Part shown: in pieces, positions 6,579-12,926 of the stretch
Layout: each line of letters opens with the position of its first letter
Position numbering within the stretch: the stretch's first letter is position 1
Assembly (NCBI GenBank): GCA_017547065.1
Contig: JAFYRC010000319.1
Coordinates: forward strand, 1-14,239
From: Tidjanibacter sp.
Lineage (GTDB): Bacteria; Bacteroidota; Bacteroidia; Bacteroidales; Rikenellaceae
Direction of reading: 5' to 3'
Length of the DNA: 14,239 nt
Translations under genes and position numbers: made by a program
The notes under the pieces: generated by a model
What the model was told of the DNA's origin: nothing
Seen by the model: only the letters and a program-made list of their open reading frames with translations
Database searches by the model: none

Positions 6579-7958
6579 ATGAGCAAACGTACACTTTTTG
6601 CCGCCTTTTTGACACTTCTCTGCGCCCCCTTTGTGACTCTGGCACAGACCGATGATATACCCATTTTCGACTGGGAAATCGACCGCACACCGAAGGCTGT
6701 GGAGGCCTTCGAGAAGGGTGCGCCCTCGTCGCACAATATGTTGGTGCACCGCACCGCCCTCACCCCCTTCGCCACCCGCGAGGCAGCTTTGGCCAAGAGT
6801 GAGGAAGGTCAGCTTGTGGCCGTGCTCGACAAGTGGCAGATTGACTCGTTGGCAGGTGGTGCCGTGAGATACACCACCCGCTTCAAGCGCAACTACCGCC
6901 ACGATGAGTCGCAAATCATTCTCCGTGTGGAGGGTGCCGGAGGTGCCGTGAGTGTGGAGGTCAACGACAACGAGATTGGCTACACCTCCTCGGGCCGTGG
7001 TCGTAGCGAGTTCGACCTGACCAAAAAGTTGCAAGAGAACTACAACACCATAAGCATTGTGGTCCACACCCTCTACCGTTCGCGTGCGTTGGAAGCAGGT
7101 CGCGAGGCCTCACCCACATTCCGTCGTGCGGTGCTGCTCACCCCTCCCAAGGTGGCCGTGAGCGACTACGTAGCCGCAACTTCGTTCAACAGCCGTGACG
7201 AGGGTCTTCTCAATCTCGGCGTGGTGATGCAAAGCTACCTCCTGAATAGTAAGGAGTTCGAGGTAGGCTACGAGCTGCTCGACAGCGAGGGTAAGATTAT
7301 CGCCTCGGCCAGCAAGGAGTTGCGCACACGAATGCTCTCGCGCGATACGGTGAGCTTCTTTGCCCGCATCCCCAACGTGAAAAAATGGAGCCACAAGGAG
7401 CCCAACCTCTACACCCTGCTGCTCTACACCCGCCACGAGCGCCGACCCAAGGAGTTCACCTCCGTACCCATCGGCTTCCGCACCGTGGAGTTCTCCGACG
7501 AGGGCAAGGTGCTCATCAATGGCGATGCGCTCCTTCTGCACCCCGTAGGGGGAGAGTGGTTGGGTGATGCCTCCACCACCGAAGAGTACCTCCGCCAACA
7601 GCGTAGTAAGGGATACAATACGGTCTACGTGCCCGCAATGCAACCCGACGAGTTCTACACCCTCTGCGACCAGATTGGCCTCTACGTGAGGGATCAGGCC
7701 GACATCGACTGCACGGGTTCCAACCGCTCCAACACTCCCTCGAATAACCCCGAATGGAAAGGTTTGTTTAGCGAGCGCATTATGGAGATGTACCACAGTG
7801 CCAAGAACCACCCCTCGGTGGTGATGTTCTCGCTGGCCCGCAACGCCCAGAATGGTATCTGCCTCTATGAGAGCTACTTGGAGATGAAATCACTCAAAGG
7901 CGAGAGCCGCCCGATGGTCTACCCCGAGGCCGAGGGCGAATGGAATAGCGACCTCTAA
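6579..7958 (+). CDS. Secreted, truncated GH2-like protein, probably catalytically inactive
   Basis: 459 residues. Residues 1-22 are a signal peptide (cleavage likely after TLA). Residues 90-190 fit the GH2 sugar-binding sandwich (AVRYTTRFKRNY), 195-300 the Ig-like domain (WSHKEPNLYTLLL at 270-282), and 300-459 the first half of a TIM barrel (IGFRTVEF, GYNTVYVPAMQPDEFYTLCDQIGLYV, NHPSVVMFSLARNAQNG). Active GH2 beta-galactosidases carry SLGNE at the last motif, the Glu being the acid/base; here it reads SLARN. The RHE motif after the first barrel strand is also missing, and the half with the nucleophile Glu is absent. The protein stops cleanly at EGEWNSDL, 21 bases before a strong terminator, with no remnant downstream. 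It is therefore more likely a binding or structural pseudo-glycosidase than a frameshifted gene; a recent deletion remains possible. Confidence 0.82.
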   Translation: MSKRTLFAAFLTLLCAPFVTLAQTDDIPIFDWEIDRTPKAVEAFEKGAPSSHNMLVHRTALTPFATREAALAKSEEGQLVAVLDKWQIDSLAGGAVRYTTRFKRNYRHDESQIILRVEGAGGAVSVEVNDNEIGYTSSGRGRSEFDLTKKLQENYNTISIVVHTLYRSRALEAGREASPTFRRAVLLTPPKVAVSDYVAATSFNSRDEGLLNLGVVMQSYLLNSKEFEVGYELLDSEGKIIASASKELRTRMLSRDTVSFFARIPNVKKWSHKEPNLYTLLLYTRHERRPKEFTSVPIGFRTVEFSDEGKVLINGDALLLHPVGGEWLGDASTTEEYLRQQRSKGYNTVYVPAMQPDEFYTLCDQIGLYVRDQADIDCTGSNRSNTPSNNPEWKGLFSERIMEMYHSAKNHPSVVMFSLARNAQNGICLYESYLEMKSLKGESRPMVYPEAEGEWNSDL

Positions 7959-7979
7959 ACCCAAAGGGCTACACATAAA

Positions 7980-8016
7980 AAAAGGGCTGTTTGACTTCGT
8001 GTCAAACAGCCCTTTT
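7980..8016. terminator. Bidirectional terminator between the GH2-like gene and thiD
   Basis: A perfect 16-base inverted repeat (7980-7995 with 8001-8016, core GGGCTGTTTGAC / GTCAAACAGCCC) with a 5-base loop ttcgt. A-rich sequence on the left and T-rich sequence on the right let it work on both strands, closing the plus-strand GH2-like gene and the minus-strand thiamine operon. Confidence 0.92.
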
Positions 8017-8035
8017 AACTTTTTAGCCCTCCGCT

Positions 8036-8848
8036 CTACTTGAAGAAGTGATTAACGGGGCCGTGGCCGTGGCCGATAGTGTAGTCGGCGCCGGAGATTA
8101 TTGCACTATTAATATACTCCTTAGCGGCTCGGGCGGCATCGTCGAGCGACAATCCCTGCGCCAAAGCCGCAGCAAAAGCCGACGAGAGGGTGCAGCCCGT
8201 ACCGTGGGTATTGGGGGTGTGAATACGCACCGAAGGGAGTTCCAAGATGGTGTCCTGCTCGGCATTGTAGAAGATATCCACGAGGCGTTCTTCCGTGAGG
8301 TGGCCAGCCTTCAACAGCACCGACACCCTACCCTCCTGAGACAGCAGTCGGGCAACCTCGGCCAGTTCACAGTTGCGCTCAATCTTCACGCCCGCCAGAA
8401 TTTCCGCTTCGGGAATGTTGGGAGTAATGACCCTTGCAAGGGGGATAAGTTCACTCCTAAGGGTCTCGATGGCGCTCTCCTCAATGAGCCTATGGCCCGA
8501 GGTACTCACCATCACGGGGTCCACCACAAGGTTGCGCACGCCATAGGTGCGCACACACTCAGCCACCGTGCGGACAACCTCCGATGAGTGGAGCATGCCG
8601 ACCTTCACAGCTTTGGCCCCGATGTCCGACAACACGGCCTCAATCTGACCTTTGAGAATCTCAATAGGTACAGCGTGGACAGCCTCCACGCCGAGGGTGT
8701 TCTGCACCGTGATGGCCGTGATGGCCGAGGCGGCATAGCCACCCATTGCGCTAATGGCCTTGATGTCGGCCTGAATGCCTGCGCCACCACCCGAGTCGCT
8801 ACCCGCAATGGTCAGCACAGTGTTGTATTGTTTCTTGGTCTGTTCCAT
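8036..8848 (-). CDS. thiD: Hydroxymethylpyrimidine / phosphomethylpyrimidine kinase
   Basis: 270 residues, the normal ThiD length, ribokinase fold. Signature segments are IAGSDSGGGAGIQADIKAIS (14-33), GYAASAITAITVQNT, VVDPVMVSTSG (108-118) and the anion hole with the likely catalytic Cys219 in THGTGCTLSSA. It phosphorylates HMP to HMP-P and HMP-PP, the pyrimidine half used by ThiE. It is the last gene of the thiamine operon, starting 18 bases after the thiL stop and ending before the bidirectional terminator. A short degenerate heptad array lies just before its ATG. Confidence 0.96.
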   Translation of the reverse strand: MEQTKKQYNTVLTIAGSDSGGGAGIQADIKAISAMGGYAASAITAITVQNTLGVEAVHAVPIEILKGQIEAVLSDIGAKAVKVGMLHSSEVVRTVAECVRTYGVRNLVVDPVMVSTSGHRLIEESAIETLRSELIPLARVITPNIPEAEILAGVKIERNCELAEVARLLSQEGRVSVLLKAGHLTEERLVDIFYNAEQDTILELPSVRIHTPNTHGTGCTLSSAFAAALAQGLSLDDAARAAKEYINSAIISGADYTIGHGHGPVNHFFK

Positions 8849-8850
8849 AA

Positions 8851-8871
8851 GTCTGAATATCTGTGTCTAAA
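8851..8871 (-). repeat. Degenerate heptad array upstream of thiD
   Basis: Three 7-base units on the plus strand, gtctgaa, tatctgt and gtctaaa, keep the heptad spacing of the GTTAGAC family, but the middle one is degenerate. The array ends 2 bases before the thiD ATG (8848). The unit gtctaaa contains the stop codon of thiL (8867-8869 on the minus strand). This is the weakest of the five arrays. Confidence 0.4.
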
Positions 8872-9826
8872 AGTGTGTAAATCCTTGTTTATCAAAAGCT
8901 ATGGGTGCACCTCCGAGCCTCCACTCCAACCCCTCACCCTCAACGATGCGACCAATGGGATAAAGGGGGAAATCCACGAGCGTGGCAATCTCTGCGGGGG
9001 CCGTAAAGAGGAGCTCAAAGTCCTCGCCTGCCGAGGCCGCAAGGGCAAACTTATCCCACCCCTCCGCACTACAAACGTGTTCCAACTGGGCCGACACAGG
9101 AAGCAAATCGAGGTCAACAACCGCACCCACACCCGAAGCACGCAAAATGTGTCGTAGGTCGGAGGCTATGCCGTCCGAAATGTCCATCATCGCACCCACC
9201 AAGCCCGTAGTTCCCAGAGCCCTGCCTTCGGAGAGGCGTGGCATTGGGCAGTGGTGGCGAGATATGAGATACTCCACCTCGGCAGTGCGCTCCGTGCCTT
9301 CAAGCATTGCCTTCAAGCCTGCGCCCGAGTCGCCCAAGGGGCCCGTGACGAAGATGGTGTCGCCCACCCTTGCGCCACTGCGCAAGAGCGCACGTCCGCT
9401 CTCCACACGTCCCATCACGCCCACGTTTATGGCCACATCACGCAGCGAGCCCGTGGTGTCGCCACCTAGCAAAGGTACGCCCCACTGTTTACTTATGGCA
9501 GCGTAGCCCTCCACGAAGCGCTCGGCCCACTCGCCCTGCGCGTCCTTGGGCAGAGCAATGGAGAGAAACGTGGCTATGGGCGTTGCTCCCATTGCGGCAA
9601 CATCGCTGAAGTTTACGGCCGCAGCCTTGTGTCCCACCTGCTCGGGAGTTGCTTCCGAGCGCAGAAAGTGGACACCCTCCACGAGCATATCGGTGGTAAC
9701 AACGATGTCGCCCTGCTCGCCCATGGGGATAACGGCGCAGTCGTCGCCAATGCCCACGAGGTTACTCTCCGCAACCCCTGCGAAGTGTTTTTTTATGTAG
9801 TCTATAAAGCCAAATTCGCCTTTCAT
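8867..9826 (-). CDS. thiL: Thiamine-monophosphate kinase
   Basis: 319 residues from the ATG at 9826. Family motifs are in order: GIGDDCAV (25-32), TTDMLVEGVHF (44-54), NFSDVAAMGATP (72-83), GGDTTGS (121-127), DISDG (215-219) and GEDFELLFT (267-275). It phosphorylates thiamine monophosphate to the cofactor TPP, the last step of the pathway and the ligand of the riboswitch upstream. An upstream TTG at 9868 would add LVRPSTFDVRQKS, but that stretch is the translated heptad array, and the family normally begins close to the GEFGFI segment; I therefore choose 9826. It follows tenA by 45 bases. Confidence 0.96.
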   Translation of the reverse strand: MKGEFGFIDYIKKHFAGVAESNLVGIGDDCAVIPMGEQGDIVVTTDMLVEGVHFLRSEATPEQVGHKAAAVNFSDVAAMGATPIATFLSIALPKDAQGEWAERFVEGYAAISKQWGVPLLGGDTTGSLRDVAINVGVMGRVESGRALLRSGARVGDTIFVTGPLGDSGAGLKAMLEGTERTAEVEYLISRHHCPMPRLSEGRALGTTGLVGAMMDISDGIASDLRHILRASGVGAVVDLDLLPVSAQLEHVCSAEGWDKFALAASAGEDFELLFTAPAEIATLVDFPLYPIGRIVEGEGLEWRLGGAPIAFDKQGFTHF

Positions 9827-9834
9827 ACTCTTTT

Positions 9835-9862
9835 GTCGAACATCAAATGTCGAAGGTCTAAC
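9835..9862 (-). repeat. Heptad array upstream of thiL
   Basis: Four 7-base units on the plus strand: gtcgaac, atcaaat, gtcgaag, gtctaac. They align in register with the arrays before mmdA and tenA, and the array ends 8 bases before the thiL ATG (9826). It fills most of the 45-base gap after tenA. Confidence 0.75.
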
Positions 9863-9871
9863 GAGCAAAAA

Positions 9872-10510
9872 CTATCCGTGGTAGCCCCAATCCCAGAAGT
9901 CCCACTCATATTCGGCAGCAACGAGGTAGGCCTCCGTCATCTCGGCCCTTACCTCGGGACTTACCTGCTCGGCAATGCGGTCACAAAAGTCGAGAATCAT
10001 ACGCGTACCCTCGGTAAAATCCTCCGAAGCATAGGTAACCACCCAGTCGGCATAGGGGTTATCGTTCTGATTGCGGTGGGCGTAGATATAGAGTCCCACC
10101 TCGTTGTAAATCCACATACAAGGCAACATCGCCGCCATTGCGTGGGGCAGCGAGCCCGACTCTATGTGCTTGCGGGTGTGAGCCATATAGCCCGACGTAA
10201 CCTCCGAGGGCTCCACCCTCGTTTCGATACCGAAGCGATCAATGAGGAGTTGGTGCATAGCCGCCTCGGCAGCCATACCCTCCTCGGCAAAGGCACGGAA
10301 CATTGTGCGCATCTGCTCATCGGGCATCATATCGGCCATCAGGAACATCTCCTCGCCGTAGTTTTTGATATAAATCTCGTCTTGTGCAATGTAGCGCACA
10401 AAAGCCTCCATTGCAAGTGTACCCTCCGCAAGCTCCTTAATGAATGGGTGGGCGATGATTCTTTCATAAATAGGAAGCGACGCCTCCCAAACTTCTTTTG
10501 TCCAGCTCAT
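9872..10510 (-). CDS. tenA: TenA-type aminopyrimidine aminohydrolase / thiaminase II
   Basis: 212 residues, all-helical TenA/heme-oxygenase-like fold. Key residues match the cysteine class: Asp44 (AQDEIYI), the nucleophile Cys131 in MLPCMWIYNEVG, and the C-terminal acid in EYEWDFWDWGY (Glu202). TenA hydrolyses aminomethyl-aminopyrimidine from degraded thiamine to HMP, feeding ThiD. It sits between thiE and thiL in the riboswitch-controlled operon, which supports a salvage role. The ATG at 10510 follows a heptad array by 10 bases; the spacer after thiE is 33 bases. Confidence 0.93.
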   Translation of the reverse strand: MSWTKEVWEASLPIYERIIAHPFIKELAEGTLAMEAFVRYIAQDEIYIKNYGEEMFLMADMMPDEQMRTMFRAFAEEGMAAEAAMHQLLIDRFGIETRVEPSEVTSGYMAHTRKHIESGSLPHAMAAMLPCMWIYNEVGLYIYAHRNQNDNPYADWVVTYASEDFTEGTRMILDFCDRIAEQVSPEVRAEMTEAYLVAAEYEWDFWDWGYHG

Positions 10511-10520
10511 ATTCTTATTT

Positions 10521-10555
10521 GTCTAACGTCGAACGTCAAAGGTCTAACGTTCGCA
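10521..10555 (-). repeat. Heptad array upstream of tenA
   Basis: Units on the plus strand are gtctaac, gtcgaac, gtcaaag, gtctaac, then a degenerate gttcgca that already lies in thiE coding sequence. The order of the first four copies closely matches the array before mmdA 8 kb away. The fourth unit holds the thiE stop codon (10544-10546). The array ends 10 bases before the tenA ATG. Confidence 0.85.
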
Positions 10556-11185
10556 AAGATGTTCATTTATTACACCGAGGAGTTCTTGCGAAGCCGTGCG
10601 AGGACTGGGGGCCGAGCAGATGGCCGACACAACTGCCACGCCATCGGTACCCACCGCCACAACATCGCCCACAGTGGAGGCATTCATACCGCCAATGGCC
10701 ACCGTTGGGTGGATCGAAAGTTCCACCGCCCTACGCAGACCCTCCAAGCCAAAGGGCTCGGCCGTGTCGGTCTTAGTGGGGGTGCCATATACGGGCGAGA
10801 TGCCCACATAGTCGACATCCAAGGCGTTTGCCCTCTCCAAGTCGTCGAAATTCTCCACCGAGAGTCCAATAATCTTATCGGGGCCCAAAATCCTACGGGC
10901 CACCTCATAGGGCATATCACTCTGGCCAATGTGGACACCATCGGCATCCACCACCAGGGCCACATCCAAGCGGTCGTTAATAATAAGTGGTACTCCGGCC
11001 GCCTTACACACGGGCTTCAACCTCTGGGCAAGCTCCACGAAGGTGCGAGTGGAGGCACTCTTCTCGCGCAGTTGTACCATAGTCACACCGCCCTTCACAG
11101 CCTCACACACCACCTCCTCCAACGAACGACCCAAGCAAAGGTCGCTGTCGGTCACAAGGTATAGTCTTAACTCTTCTCGTTTCAT
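10544..11185 (-). CDS. thiE: Thiamine-phosphate synthase
   Basis: 213 residues, TIM-barrel ThiE of normal length. Motifs: LYLVTDSD (8-15), VQLREK (37-42), IINDR (68-72), DGVHIGQSDM (82-91), GISPVYGTPTKTD (128-140), AIGGM (163-167) and GVAVVSAI (182-189), covering the pyrophosphate and thiazole-phosphate sites. It joins HMP-PP and thiazole phosphate to thiamine monophosphate. Its ATG overlaps the thiM stop in an ATGA (11182-11185), indicating translational coupling. Its stop codon TAG is part of a heptad unit of the array before tenA. Confidence 0.96.
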   Translation of the reverse strand: MKREELRLYLVTDSDLCLGRSLEEVVCEAVKGGVTMVQLREKSASTRTFVELAQRLKPVCKAAGVPLIINDRLDVALVVDADGVHIGQSDMPYEVARRILGPDKIIGLSVENFDDLERANALDVDYVGISPVYGTPTKTDTAEPFGLEGLRRAVELSIHPTVAIGGMNASTVGDVVAVGTDGVAVVSAICSAPSPRTASQELLGVINEHLCER

Positions 11186-11976
11186 TGACGCACTTCGTTT
11201 TTGAGCACTTCGCCCGTGAGGTTATAGAGTTCGTCGAGGAAGGCAATCTGCATCGAGCCGTTACCCTTGGCAACCTTTGCTGCCCTCTCGCCAGCAACGC
11301 CCATTACAGCCATTGCGTGGGTAGCCGAAAGGAGCACATCATCGCCCATTGCCACAAAAGCACCCACCACAGCCGTAGCCGTGCATCCCATACCCGTCAC
11401 GGCGGTCATAATGGGGTTACCATTGGTAATGGTTTCGGTGCGGGTGCCATCGGTAATATAGTCGGTGGGGCCACTAATCACCACCACCGCCCCCGTGCGC
11501 TCGGCAAGCACCTTGGCCGCCTCCAACGCATCGTCCGACGAAGCACTACTATCCACACCTTTACTCCTCACATCGGAGTTCACCAGGGCCATAATCTCGC
11601 TACCATTGCCACGGATAACCGCCGGGGTACACTCCTCGATAATCCTCCACGCAGCCTGCGTGCGCTGGGACGTTGCACCTGCTCCCACAGGGTCGAGCAC
11701 AATGGGTGTTCCCCTCCTACGGGCAGCCCTGCCGGCCACAACCATAGCCTCAATCCACTCTCCATCGAGGGTACCGATGTTGATCACCAGCGCACCTGCT
11801 ATGGCCACCATCTCCTCCACCTCGGCCACCCAGTGGGCCATCACGGGCGACGCACCGAGGGCCAATAGAGCATTTGCACTGTTGTTCATCACAACGTAGT
11901 TGGTAATGTTGTGCACCAGGGGACTCCCCCTTCTCACCGCCTCCAAATGGGCGGCCAATCTCTCTTTGTCAATCAT
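11182..11976 (-). CDS. thiM: Hydroxyethylthiazole kinase
   Basis: 264 residues from the ATG at 11976. Motifs of ThiM: SPLVHNITNYVVMNNSANALLALGASPVM (19-46), VLDPVGAGAT (93-102), RGNGSE (122-127) and the anion hole TGMGCT (194-199, Cys198). It phosphorylates the thiazole alcohol THZ, a salvage reaction. It is the first gene of the operon behind the TPP riboswitch and a terminator hairpin. An upstream in-frame start at 12039 is not credible because the added residues would be encoded by the terminator hairpin. Its stop overlaps the thiE start. Confidence 0.95.
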   Translation of the reverse strand: MIDKERLAAHLEAVRRGSPLVHNITNYVVMNNSANALLALGASPVMAHWVAEVEEMVAIAGALVINIGTLDGEWIEAMVVAGRAARRRGTPIVLDPVGAGATSQRTQAAWRIIEECTPAVIRGNGSEIMALVNSDVRSKGVDSSASSDDALEAAKVLAERTGAVVVISGPTDYITDGTRTETITNGNPIMTAVTGMGCTATAVVGAFVAMGDDVLLSATHAMAVMGVAGERAAKVAKGNGSMQIAFLDELYNLTGEVLKNEVRQ

Positions 11977-12002
11977 AGCGACATAGTGTTTTGTTTGCCC
12001 AC

Positions 12003-12037
12003 AAAAAAAGCCGTACTCCTTGGGCAAGGAGTACGGC
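12003..12037 (-). terminator. Riboswitch-associated terminator hairpin before thiM
   Basis: On the minus strand GCCGTACTCCTTG pairs with CAAGGAGTACGGC (13-base arms, 12010-12022 with 12025-12037); the innermost bases form the loop. Seven U follow (12003-12009). The T-run ends 26 bases before the thiM ATG and about 72 bases separate the hairpin from the aptamer. It fits the expression platform of the TPP riboswitch by premature termination. Confidence 0.85.
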
Positions 12038-12109
12038 ATCGGTTAGTCAGTCTTTGTTAGTAGAAAGTAGAATATATTAGGTCAATTTCTTTCCACCCGC
12101 TAAAAAAAT

Positions 12110-12199
12110 GTACCGTTTCCCTGCGCTGTCATTATACATATCAGGTTCAGAGGGTATCTTCTCAGCCACGGCACACTGCTGTGGCACCCCTAACAGCAC
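12110..12199 (-). promoter_or_regulatory. TPP riboswitch (THI element) controlling the thi operon
   Basis: The minus strand contains the conserved parts of the TPP aptamer in order: GGGGTGCC (12183-12190), a variable hairpin, GGCTGAGA (12160-12167), ATACCC (12152-12157), GAACCTGAT (12140-12148), ATAAT, and AGCGCAGGGAA (12117-12127). The closing stem P1 pairs GTGCTGTT (12192-12199) with AACGGTAC (12110-12117), including two wobble pairs. It binds TPP and should lower expression of thiM-thiE-tenA-thiL-thiD when TPP is plentiful, through the terminator hairpin at 12003-12037. Confidence 0.96.
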
Positions 12200-12201
12200 C
12201 G

Positions 12202-12232
12202 CAAATATAACCAACATTTTCGGTTTCGCCAA
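12202..12232 (-). promoter_or_regulatory. Promoter of the thi operon
   Basis: On the minus strand a perfect -7 box TATATTTG (12202-12209) has a TTG (12230-12232) 20 bases upstream as the -33 element, the standard Bacteroidetes spacing. Transcription would start near 12195, directly at the 5' edge of the TPP aptamer, which strengthens the assignment. Confidence 0.75.
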
Positions 12233-12250
12233 GCGACCAACCAACATTTT
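12211..12250. repeat. Paired direct repeats around the thi promoter
   Basis: CCAACATTTT occurs at 12211-12220, inside the -33/-7 spacer of the thi promoter, and again at 12241-12250, upstream of the -33 element: exactly 30 bases apart, about three helical turns. Such placement fits a repressor or activator pair, but chance repetition is possible. The region on toward hsp20 also repeats GGCACAAAAG (12294-12303 and 12326-12335). Confidence 0.4.
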
Positions 12251-12351
12251 TTGGCGACGAGTTGACCATTTGCCCCACCGAATTGCCAAAAACGGCACAA
12301 AAGTTGCTTTTTGGTCGGCTGTGGTGGCACAAAAGCGCCATAGCACAAAAA

Positions 12352-12365
12352 TACACTCAAGTGTA
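12352..12365 (+). promoter_or_regulatory. Palindrome upstream of hsp20
   Basis: TACACTCAAGTGTA is a perfect inverted repeat with 6-base arms and a 2-base centre, 30 bases before the hsp20 ATG. It may be an operator for stress control. I could not identify a convincing Bacteroidetes promoter for hsp20 on the plus strand. Confidence 0.35.
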
Positions 12366-12395
12366 AAAAACAATCACTAAACAACTCACTGTATT

Positions 12396-12833
12396 ATGTC
12401 AGCAATCGTAAGACGAAACCAAGGTTGGGTGCCCTCAATCTTGGGCGACCTGCTGGGTGGCGAGTGGCTCGACACCCGCACCCCCTCGGGTATTATCCCC
12501 GCAATCAACGTTAAGGAAACAAAGAAAGACTACCTCGTAGAGGTGGCTGCCCCCGGCCTCACCAAGGAGGACTTCAATGTGCACCTCAACGAGAACAACG
12601 ACCTTGTGATCTGCATGGAGCGCAAGACCGAGAACAAAGAGGAGGACAAGGACACCCACTACCTGCGTAAGGAGTTTTCCTACTCCCGTTTCCAGCAGAC
12701 AATGCTCCTGCCCGACGATGTGAAGCGCGATGCTATCGACGCCCACGTGGACAAGGGCGTACTCCACATCACCCTGCCCAAGAAGCCCGAGGCTGTGGAG
12801 AAACACGAGGCCCGCAAGATTGAAATCAAATAG
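12396..12833 (+). CDS. Hsp20/alpha-crystallin small heat-shock protein
   Basis: 145 residues, usual length. A short N-terminal arm with SILGDLLGGEWLD is followed by an alpha-crystallin domain from about 32 to 130 (IPAINVKETKKDYLVEVAAPGLTKEDFNVHL, ERKTENKEE, HYLRKEFSYSRFQQTMLLPDDV) with the family's closing segment GVLHITLPKKPE. It is an ATP-independent holdase chaperone forming oligomers in the cytosol. It has its own transcription unit between the divergent thi promoter and a bidirectional terminator. The C-terminal IEI at 142-144 is the conserved I-x-I motif used for oligomerisation. Confidence 0.95.
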   Translation: MSAIVRRNQGWVPSILGDLLGGEWLDTRTPSGIIPAINVKETKKDYLVEVAAPGLTKEDFNVHLNENNDLVICMERKTENKEEDKDTHYLRKEFSYSRFQQTMLLPDDVKRDAIDAHVDKGVLHITLPKKPEAVEKHEARKIEIK

Positions 12834-12869
12834 GGTTTTCTGCCCGCTAAGTTCTGCCAAAAAAACAGC

Positions 12870-12909
12870 AATCGCCCCCATCCGTGTCGGACAGGGGCGA
12901 TTATTTTTT
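12870..12909. terminator. Bidirectional terminator between hsp20 and the DUF4015 gene
   Basis: AATCGCCCC (12870-12878) pairs with GGGGCGATT (12894-12902), and an inner TCCG/CGGA stem (12881-12884, 12888-12891) caps it. T-runs lie on the plus-strand side (12904-12909), and an A-run on the left (12859-12865) gives U on the minus strand, so both convergent genes can use it. Confidence 0.88.
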
Positions 12910-12926
12910 CCTACGACCCTTCGCTC

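Noticed and set aside
7959..8035. A frameshifted remainder of the GH2 gene downstream of the GH2-like gene
   Set aside because: Only 21 bases separate the stop from a perfect terminator stem, then thiD begins on the other strand; no room for the missing barrel half.
9827..9868. An N-terminal extension of thiL from a TTG at 9868
   Set aside because: The added residues are the heptad array in translation; ThiL proteins start close to the GEFGFI segment.
9629..11164. A 511-codon plus-strand frame opposite thiL, tenA and thiE
   Set aside because: Antisense to three well-supported thiamine genes and crosses their intergenic gaps; no domain visible.
11977..12039. An upstream start for thiM at 12039
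   Set aside because: The added 21 residues would be encoded by the terminator hairpin and its T-run; the ThiM family starts near MIDKERLAAHLEAVR.
12108..12380. Small protein genes in either strand between thiM and hsp20
   Set aside because: The frames run across the TPP aptamer and the promoter region and have no protein-like conservation signals.
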